Below, one piece after another: positions 7,838 to 13,112 of a stretch of DNA of 15,339 nucleotides. Source of the DNA: an uncultured Burkholderiales bacterium (lineage in GTDB: Bacteria > Pseudomonadota > Gammaproteobacteria > Burkholderiales > Burkholderiaceae_F); assembly GCA_903871435.1 (NCBI GenBank), contig CAIQGU010000057.1, positions 1-15,339 on the forward strand, in the 5' to 3' direction. The notes below the pieces were generated by a model. That model was given only the letters and a program-made list of their open reading frames with translations, ran no database searches and was not told the origin of the DNA. Numbering within the stretch: position 1 is the stretch's first letter; each line of letters begins with the position of its first letter. The position numbers and the translations under genes were made by a program.

Positions 7838-8397
7838 CACGCAACGCTCCATTGCGCCAGCAGTCGCGACGCTGCCAGGGCAGCAGCAGGAATTGCCTCG
7901 GCCACCAGCGGCGAGAGAACTTCGCCCCATTCGATGCGCCCGGGCTGGATGCACAGCAATGCGCGACGCGCCGGCAGGCAACCTTGCAGGCGCGCCATGT
8001 CCAGGAGATCGGTAATGCCAACTTCATGCACCGTACGCCGCCGCGTGCTGATCAGGAATTCATCCATCTGGGCGCCCTCGAGCAGCCGCACGGTGCCCGC
8101 AACGGCGCCGAGGTCGGCCGCATCGATGATCAGGATGGCATCGCGCGCCTCGATATAGGGGAGAAGGCTGAAGCTCATGGTGCCGGCATCCACGAAATCG
8201 GCGTAAGCGAAGCTCGATTCGGGTTGCGCCTGCACGCGCTGCCGTTGCTCCTCTTGCAATTGCGATGCAAGGAAGACGCCGGCGCCGTCATCACGCAACA
8301 GCACGTTGCCAAATCCCAGCACTAACGGCCTTTGGGTTCGGTGCTCTCCCTGGATCTCGGCGCCGGGCTGAGCACCGTTGGGAAAGCCGTCGACCAT
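7837..8397 (-). CDS. hupD: Hydrogenase maturation endopeptidase (HupD/HyaD/HybD family)
   Basis: This nickel-dependent checking protease removes the C-terminal peptide of the hydrogenase large subunit once nickel is in place; its probable target is the bond after His589 of HynL. The family signature LVLGFGNVLLRDDGAGV is near residues 25-41. Residues matching the nickel ligands Glu16, Asp62 and His93 of E. coli HybD are Asp37, Asp92 (in IIDAA) and His124 (in TVHEVG); Asp for Glu at the first site is a conservative change. From the ATG at 8397 the protein has 186 residues. That start is favoured by GGAGG ten bases upstream. It leaves about 24 non-conserved residues before the signature, so a later start is possible, as are earlier in-frame ATGs at 8481 and 8574. 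It is the first gene of the structural operon, whereas such proteases more often follow the large subunit. Confidence 0.9.
   Translation of the reverse strand: MVDGFPNGAQPGAEIQGEHRTQRPLVLGFGNVLLRDDGAGVFLASQLQEEQRQRVQAQPESSFAYADFVDAGTMSFSLLPYIEARDAILIIDAADLGAVAGTVRLLEGAQMDEFLISTRRRTVHEVGITDLLDMARLQGCLPARRALLCIQPGRIEWGEVLSPLVAEAIPAAALAASRLLAQWSVA
7847..7850 (-). promoter_or_regulatory. Ribosome binding site of hupH
   Basis: GGAG on the minus strand lies nine bases before the ATG at 7837, inside the end of the protease gene. It decides between this start and the upstream in-frame ATG at 7852. Confidence 0.6.
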
Positions 8398-8407
8398 CTT
8401 GCATGGA

Positions 8408-8412
8408 CCTCC
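8408..8412 (-). promoter_or_regulatory. Ribosome binding site of the endopeptidase gene
   Basis: The minus strand reads GGAGG with ten bases to the ATG at 8397. It is the main reason for choosing that start over the in-frame ATG codons at 8463, 8481 and 8574. Confidence 0.55.
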
Positions 8413-8560
8413 AAGCACTTGCTCTTGCGCGTACACCGAGTCGGACCACAGCATGGACATCACCTTCGCAGTTGAATCCATGTGACCATCGACACCGGCA
8501 CGCGTCTGTACGTTGACGAACACAGTTTGCGCACCGATCAAATAGGCGCTATTTCGCTCG

Positions 8561-8573
8561 TGACACGGTGTCA
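8561..8573. promoter_or_regulatory. Perfect 13-base palindrome, candidate operator
   Basis: TGACACGGTGTCA is a perfect inverted repeat with six-base arms around one central base. It lies between the two divergent operons, 125 bases before hypA and 163 bases before the protease start. Its size and symmetry suit a dimeric regulator controlling both directions. The cognate regulator is not in the window. Confidence 0.4.
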
Positions 8574-8698
8574 TTTCCGGATTTTGCGGCAGTGGCCGGG
8601 TTACGCTCGGTTCGATACATGTAATGCGAGAAACATGCCCTCTTGCCTGGATCCTGCGTCACTCCAACGAACGCATGCTTTCTTCACCGGACCCTCAC

Positions 8699-9091
8699 AT
8701 GCACGAGTTCTCGATCTGCAGCGCGCTGCTCGAACAGGTTGCTGCCCTCGCGGGCAAGCGGGGCGCCAGCGCGGTTCAGCGCATCACCATCGAAGTAGGC
8801 CCGCTCAGTGGAGTGGATCCCGGTCTGCTGCAGGCTGCCTTTGCCGTGCTGCGCACCGGGAGTTGCTCCGCGGGCGCCAACCTGTTCATCGACACGCCAC
8901 CAGTGCGCATACGCTGCATGGCGTGCGGAGCCGAATCGATAACGCCACCCAACCGCCTCGCATGCGCGCAGTGCGGGAGCTTTCGATCGCGCATCGTCGA
9001 GGGTGATGAATTGCGCCTGCGCCGCGTCGAGATGTCCGTCCCTGCCCTGCCGCCCAAACAGACTGTCCGCAGCGCTGCGTCCATTCATTGA
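8699..9091 (+). CDS. hypA: Hydrogenase nickel incorporation protein HypA
   Basis: HypA is the nickel metallochaperone that works with HypB to deliver nickel to the large subunit. It has 130 residues, slightly longer than the usual 113-118, because of a tail after RRVEM. The N-terminal MHE supplies the nickel ligands (His2 and Glu3). A structural zinc site is formed by C73 and C76 (CMAC) and C89 and C92 (CAQC). The ATG at 8699 is chosen because MHE must be N-terminal; upstream in-frame ATG codons at 8624 and 8675 would block it. The ribosome binding site is weak. It is the first gene of the hyp operon and is 16 bases from hypB. Confidence 0.95.
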   Translation: MHEFSICSALLEQVAALAGKRGASAVQRITIEVGPLSGVDPGLLQAAFAVLRTGSCSAGANLFIDTPPVRIRCMACGAESITPPNRLACAQCGSFRSRIVEGDELRLRRVEMSVPALPPKQTVRSAASIH

Positions 9092-9094
9092 TTC

Positions 9095-9099
9095 AAAGG
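9095..9099 (+). promoter_or_regulatory. Ribosome binding site of hypB
   Basis: AAAGG lies eight bases before the ATG at 9108 in the 16-base gap after hypA. It supports that start over an open in-frame extension reaching back to 9003 inside hypA. Confidence 0.55.
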
Positions 9100-9107
9100 T
9101 CACGTCC

Positions 9108-9911
9108 ATGTGCATCGATTGCGGTTGTTCCCTCGCTCCGGCGTCCACGCCGTCCGGAGCGATTCAGGCCGATGGCATCGCCACGGTAGAAGTCCTGCAG
9201 AATCTGCTGGCACGAAACGACAGCATGGCGGCGCACAATCGCGAGCACTTTGACGAACACGGCGTATTGGTCATCAACATGATGTCGTCGCCCGGCGCCG
9301 GCAAGACGGCGCTGCTGGAAGCCACCATAGCCGCGCTGCGGGACCGCCTGCGCATTGCCGTGATCGAGGGAGACCTCGAAACCGACAACGATGCCAGGCG
9401 CATACGCGCGCAGGGCGTGCCGGTGGTCCAGATAACGACCGGCACCGCCTGCCACCTCGATGCCGCCATGGTCCACCATGCACTCGACAGCCTGCCACTT
9501 GCCGGACTGGACCTGCTCTTCATCGAGAATGTCGGCAATCTCGTCTGCCCGGCGGCGTTTCACCTTGGCCAGCACCGCAACGTAACGCTGCTCAGCACGA
9601 CCGAAGGCGACGACAAGCCGGCCAAGTATCCGGTGATATTCCGCGCATCGGATCTCGTGGTGATCAGCAAGGCTGACCTGCTCGATGTCCTGGACGATTT
9701 CAAGCCCCTGGCCGCGCTCGCGACGGTACGTGCGCTGGGCCGCGAGATACCGGTACTGCCCACTGCGGCGCGCAGGGCCCTCTCCATCGGCGCCTGGCTC
9801 GCCTGGCTCGATGGCGAGCTGACTGCGCACCGCAACCACCTGCGGCCCGAGCGCCGCGTTGCGGGTTCGATGGCGTCGCGTGCTGCTGACGTCAACGCGG
9901 CGCTTGCCTGA
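9108..9911 (+). CDS. hypB: Hydrogenase nickel incorporation GTPase HypB
   Basis: HypB is the GTPase that drives nickel transfer to the large subunit with HypA. It has 267 residues. The N-terminal metal motif is a C-x2-C-G-C form (C2, C5, C7), giving a high-affinity nickel site. The P-loop SSPGAGKT is at about 60-67 and the guanine-specificity motif SKAD at 187-190. The G-domain metal ligands are Cys115-His116 and Cys147, as in E. coli Cys166-His167 and Cys198. There is no histidine-rich stretch, so unlike the Bradyrhizobium form it should not store nickel. The ATG at 9108 is fixed by the MC-x2-C start and a ribosome binding site. hypC follows after three bases. Confidence 0.96.
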   Translation: MCIDCGCSLAPASTPSGAIQADGIATVEVLQNLLARNDSMAAHNREHFDEHGVLVINMMSSPGAGKTALLEATIAALRDRLRIAVIEGDLETDNDARRIRAQGVPVVQITTGTACHLDAAMVHHALDSLPLAGLDLLFIENVGNLVCPAAFHLGQHRNVTLLSTTEGDDKPAKYPVIFRASDLVVISKADLLDVLDDFKPLAALATVRALGREIPVLPTAARRALSIGAWLAWLDGELTAHRNHLRPERRVAGSMASRAADVNAALA

Positions 9912-9914
9912 ACC

Positions 9915-10196
9915 ATGTGCCTCGCCGTACCGGTCCGCGTGCTTGCCGTCCTCGAAGGGCAATGGGCCGAAGCGGAAATCGGCGGCATCCACAGCCGGGT
10001 ATCGACGGCCTTGGTCGATAACGTGCAGCCGGGTGACTACCTCATCGTGCACGCCGGGTTCGCCCTGACCCGGCTCGATGTCGAGGAGGCCGAAATAACC
10101 TTGCAACTGTTCGCGCAGATCAGCCGGGAGTTGTCGGACCGCGCGGCCGATTCTGCCACTCGTTTCAGTCATGCGCTACCTCCTCGGATTTCGTGA
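9915..10196 (+). CDS. hypC: Hydrogenase maturation chaperone HypC
   Basis: HypC is a small chaperone of 93 residues that carries the Fe(CN)2CO group from the HypCD complex to the large subunit. The diagnostic N-terminus MCLAVPVRV places the essential Cys2 next to the initiator. The OB-like core contains GDYLIVHAGFAL at about 40-51, typical of the family. The C-terminal part after about residue 75 is not conserved. It lies 3 bases after hypB and overlaps hypD by 26 bases, so translation is probably coupled. It serves HynL, the only large subunit gene in view. Confidence 0.95.
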   Translation: MCLAVPVRVLAVLEGQWAEAEIGGIHSRVSTALVDNVQPGDYLIVHAGFALTRLDVEEAEITLQLFAQISRELSDRAADSATRFSHALPPRIS

Positions 10197-11304
10197 GGGC
10201 GGCGCCGCAGCGGCCCTGGCGCGGCAGATTGCCGCGGCAGTGCAGCCGCAGCGGCGCTATCACCTCATGGAGTTCTGCGGTGGCCACACCCACGCCATAT
10301 TCCGCTACGGCGTTCAGGATCTGCTACCCGCCAACGTGGAACTGGTGCACGGGCCGGGTTGTCCGGTCTGCGTGCTGGCCGTCCCGCGGCTGGACGCCGC
10401 TATCGCACTGTCCATGCAGCCGGGTGTCATCCTCGCAAGCTACGGCGACATGCTGCGCGTGCCGGCGTCACGCCGCCGCAGCCTGCTCAAGGCACGGGCG
10501 CAGGGCGCCGATATCCGTATCGTCATCTCGGCGCTGGAAGCCCTGGACCTGGCAAGGTCTCATCCGGATCGCGAGGTGATCTTCTTTGCCATCGGCTTTG
10601 AAACAACCACGCCAGCCACCGCGCACCTGATCCGCGAGGCGCAACGCCTTGGCCTGCGCAACCTCAGCGTCCACTGCAACCACGTCGTCACGCCGGCTGC
10701 CATCCAGGCCATCCTCGATGCGCCCCAGGTTCGCGCGTGGGGCCAGGCACGCGTCGACGGATTCATCGGGCCATCCCATGTGAGCACCATCATCGGCAGC
10801 CGTCCCTATGAATTTTTTGCCGAGGAGTATCAGCGTCCCGTGGTCATTGCCGGCTTCGAACCGCTGGACGTTCTGCAAGCCATCCTGATGCTGGTTCGGC
10901 AGATCAACGACGGCCGCGCCTGCGTGGAGAATCAGTTCACGCGGGGCGTGAGCCGGGCCGGCAACGTAAAGGCGCAGGCAATGGTGGCCGACGTGCTGGA
11001 ACTGCGGCCCAGCTTTGCATGGCGCGGACTGGGCGCCATCCCCTACAGTGGCCTGCGCATCAAGGCAGCCTACGCGGCCCATGATGCCGAGCGTCGCTAC
11101 GGCGCGCCGGAAACCAGCGTCACCGAAAACGCCGCCTGCCAATGCCCGGCCATCATCCGTGGCGTGAAAAAGCCGACCGACTGCGCCATCTTCGGTACGG
11201 TGTGCACGCCCCGCGACCCCATAGGCGCCTGCATGGTTTCGGCCGAAGGGGCGTGCGCGGCCTATTACAAATACCGGCGCATCCCCGTGATGGCCGCCGC
11301 CTGA
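10171..11304 (+). CDS. hypD: Hydrogenase maturation protein HypD
   Basis: HypD is the iron-sulfur scaffold on which the Fe(CN)2CO group is built together with HypC. It has 377 residues, the usual length. Catalytic cysteines are C36 in MEFCGGHTH and C64 and C67 in GPGCPVC. The GFETTTP motif is also present. The C-terminal part carries the cysteines of the 4Fe-4S cluster region, with C323, C325, C338, C345, C354 and C362 visible. The ATG at 10171 overlaps hypC by 26 bases. The gene is complete and normal, and hypX starts 19 bases after it. Confidence 0.97.
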   Translation: MRYLLGFREGGAAAALARQIAAAVQPQRRYHLMEFCGGHTHAIFRYGVQDLLPANVELVHGPGCPVCVLAVPRLDAAIALSMQPGVILASYGDMLRVPASRRRSLLKARAQGADIRIVISALEALDLARSHPDREVIFFAIGFETTTPATAHLIREAQRLGLRNLSVHCNHVVTPAAIQAILDAPQVRAWGQARVDGFIGPSHVSTIIGSRPYEFFAEEYQRPVVIAGFEPLDVLQAILMLVRQINDGRACVENQFTRGVSRAGNVKAQAMVADVLELRPSFAWRGLGAIPYSGLRIKAAYAAHDAERRYGAPETSVTENAACQCPAIIRGVKKPTDCAIFGTVCTPRDPIGACMVSAEGACAAYYKYRRIPVMAAA

Positions 11305-11323
11305 TCGGTGATGGTCGCCGCTT

Positions 11324-13105
11324 ATGCGCATACTTCTGCTTACCCACGCCTTCAATGGACTGGCGCAACGCCTGTACGTGGAGTTGCGCCGCGATGGACA
11401 CACGCTTTCCGTTGAACTGGATATCCACGACCAGGTGAGCGAGGACGCGGTTGCGCTCTTCGACCCCGATGTAGTTATAGCGCCGTTCCTCAAGCGTGCA
11501 ATCCCGGCGACGATCTGGCAGCGGCGGCTTTGCCTGGTCGTGCATCCGGGCCCACCGGGAGACCGCGGGCCCGCTGCGCTCGATTGGGCCATCCTGCGCG
11601 GCGTACCCATCTGGGGCGTCTCGGTCCTGCAGGCGCAGGACGGCTTCGACTGCGGGCCCGTCTGGGCCTATGCGGATTTCCCCATGCGCTATGCCAGCAA
11701 GAGCAGCCTTTATCGCCGCGAAACAACGGCAGGCGCGGTCGTGGCCGTGCGCGCGGCGATTGCCCGGCTGATCGCCGGTGCCGGCCCCTTGCCCGTGGCC
11801 GACGTGCGATCGTTGGCCGGGCCCTTGCAGGGCTGGCAGCCCGCATTGTCCCAGGCGCAGCGCGCGATCGACTGGGCAAGCGACGGCTCAGACGATGTCG
11901 TGCGCAAGATACGTGCGGCGGACGGTTTTCCCGGCGTGGAACACACCCTGCTCGGCCGCGTGTTTCGGATGTTCGACGCCACTGCCGTGTTGCCTTTGCC
12001 ACCGGACGCATGGGCGACCCAGTCCCGCAGGCGGTCTGCCGCACCCGGCGCAATTTTGGGTCATGGCGGTAATGCGCAAGATCCAGCCGGACTGTGCCTG
12101 GCCACCCGCGATGGCGCGGTCTGGATCGGCCACCTGCAGCCGATGGACTCGGCCGCGCCCGCTTTCAAGCAGCCGGCGCTCGCGGCGCTGGGTCCGCTTG
12201 CCGATGGGCTCGACTGCATCGCGGCAGCATCGCCCGAAGCGGATGCGGCGCCGGTCGATATCCGCTACGACGAATCCGGACCCATAGGTTTGCTTAGCTT
12301 TGATTTCCATAACGGCGCGCTGGGCAGCGCGCAATGCCGGCGCCTGCGCGCGGCGTATGCCCGCGCGCGCGCGCGCCCAACCCGTGTGATCGTGCTCATG
12401 GGTGGGTCCGACTTCTGGTGCAATGGCATGCACCTGCATGCCATTGAATCTGCCGCCAGCGCTGGCGCTGCCTCGTGGGAGAACATCAACGCGATCGACG
12501 ATCTGGCACTGGATATCCTGTCAACGGATACGCACCTCACCATGGCGGCGATAGGCGGCAACGCCGCGGCGGGTGGGGTCTTTCTCGCCCTGGCCACCGA
12601 TCACGTGCTGGCGCGAAATGGCGTCGTTCTGAACCCGCATTACCGCAACATGGGCAACCTTTTTGGTTCCGAGTACTGGACGTATCTTTTGCCGCGCCGA
12701 GTGGGGGCCCCTCAGGCCGAAGCGCTCATGGCAGAGCGACTACCCATGGGCGCAGCCGAAGCTCTGGCGATGGGCCTCATCGATGCGGTTGAGGGACCGG
12801 ATGATGCAAGTTACTTCGATGGGGTCTTCCGGCATGCCGGCATATTGGCCGATGCCGTGAGTTTTGCCCATGAGCTCGCGCGCAAGCGCGCGCGGCGCGC
12901 CTACGACGAGCAGTTGCGACCGCTTAGCGCCTACCGTGAGGCCGAGCTCGAGCGGATGCACCGGAACTTCTTTGGTTTCGATCCGAGCTATCACGTGGCG
13001 CGACACCGCTTCGTGCACCGTGCACCCGCGGCCTGGACGCCACTGCACCTGGCGAGTCACCGGCGGGCCGGATATGCGCGCCCTTCGCCCGCGGCGCCGG
13101 GCTGA
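11324..13105 (+). CDS. hypX: HypX (HoxX), formyl-CoA decarbonylase making the CO ligand
   Basis: HypX is a two-domain enzyme that makes CO for the active-site iron under aerobic conditions, by passing the formyl group of N10-formyl-tetrahydrofolate to CoA and releasing CO. It has 593 residues. The N-terminal half is formyltransferase-like, with the conserved loop VVHPGPPGDRG at about 72-82 and the following LDWAILRG. The C-terminal part (about 320-560) is enoyl-CoA hydratase-like, with GGSDFWCNGMHLHAIE, IGGNAAAGG (oxyanion-hole type) and the family signature GNLFGSEYWTYLLPRRVG. The ATG at 11324 starts MRILLLTHAFN, matching family N-termini. The end overlaps an upstream alternative start of hypF. 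Its mRNA has two strong hairpins and a CG run just inside the second domain. Confidence 0.95.
   Translation: MRILLLTHAFNGLAQRLYVELRRDGHTLSVELDIHDQVSEDAVALFDPDVVIAPFLKRAIPATIWQRRLCLVVHPGPPGDRGPAALDWAILRGVPIWGVSVLQAQDGFDCGPVWAYADFPMRYASKSSLYRRETTAGAVVAVRAAIARLIAGAGPLPVADVRSLAGPLQGWQPALSQAQRAIDWASDGSDDVVRKIRAADGFPGVEHTLLGRVFRMFDATAVLPLPPDAWATQSRRRSAAPGAILGHGGNAQDPAGLCLATRDGAVWIGHLQPMDSAAPAFKQPALAALGPLADGLDCIAAASPEADAAPVDIRYDESGPIGLLSFDFHNGALGSAQCRRLRAAYARARARPTRVIVLMGGSDFWCNGMHLHAIESAASAGAASWENINAIDDLALDILSTDTHLTMAAIGGNAAAGGVFLALATDHVLARNGVVLNPHYRNMGNLFGSEYWTYLLPRRVGAPQAEALMAERLPMGAAEALAMGLIDAVEGPDDASYFDGVFRHAGILADAVSFAHELARKRARRAYDEQLRPLSAYREAELERMHRNFFGFDPSYHVARHRFVHRAPAAWTPLHLASHRRAGYARPSPAAPG
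12315..12332. repeat. 8-base inverted repeat in hypX
   Basis: GCGCGCTG and CAGCGCGC are exact reverse complements separated by two bases. They lie inside the coding sequence at the beginning of the hydratase-like domain and would form a G+C-rich hairpin in the message. Confidence 0.7.
12362..12376. repeat. Alternating CG tract in hypX
   Basis: A run of about seven CG dinucleotides encodes the ARARAR part of YARARARPTRV. Such tracts can adopt left-handed DNA and can slip. Slippage by two bases would disrupt hypX. Confidence 0.7.
12421..12446. repeat. Perfect 12-base inverted repeat in hypX
   Basis: CAATGGCATGCA and TGCATGCCATTG are exact reverse complements separated by CC. They encode the conserved CNGMHLHAIE segment of the hydratase-like domain. 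Part of the symmetry may simply follow from the repeated His/Met codons. Confidence 0.85.
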
Positions 13106-13112
13106 AGCCGCG

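Larger units (their letters stand above)
8398..8698. promoter_or_regulatory. Divergent promoter region between structural and hyp operons
   Basis: These 301 bases separate the two divergent operons and must hold both promoters unless transcripts enter from outside. A TGTAAT at 8620-8625 resembles a -10 box for the plus strand but has no good -35 at normal spacing. No convincing -10/-35 pair is seen for the minus strand. No -24/-12 element with correct spacing was found on either strand. The strongest internal structure is the palindrome at 8561-8573. Confidence 0.6.

Noticed and set aside
8534..8553. FNR-like half-site (TTGAT on the minus strand) upstream of the structural operon
   Set aside because: The second half-site is poor at the required spacing.
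8593..8607. Possible sigma-54 element (TGGCC...CGC) upstream of hypA
   Set aside because: The GG and GC dinucleotides are nine bases apart instead of ten and flanking consensus bases are poor.
9093..11610. Long minus-strand open frames opposite hypB to hypX (9093-10172, 10468-11610)
   Set aside because: They lie opposite intact hyp genes, lack family motifs, and reflect G+C bias at third positions.
13074..13112. Earlier hypF start overlapping hypX
   Set aside because: The added residues are arginine-rich and non-conserved, and the later ATG is closer to the acylphosphatase domain; kept only as an alternative.
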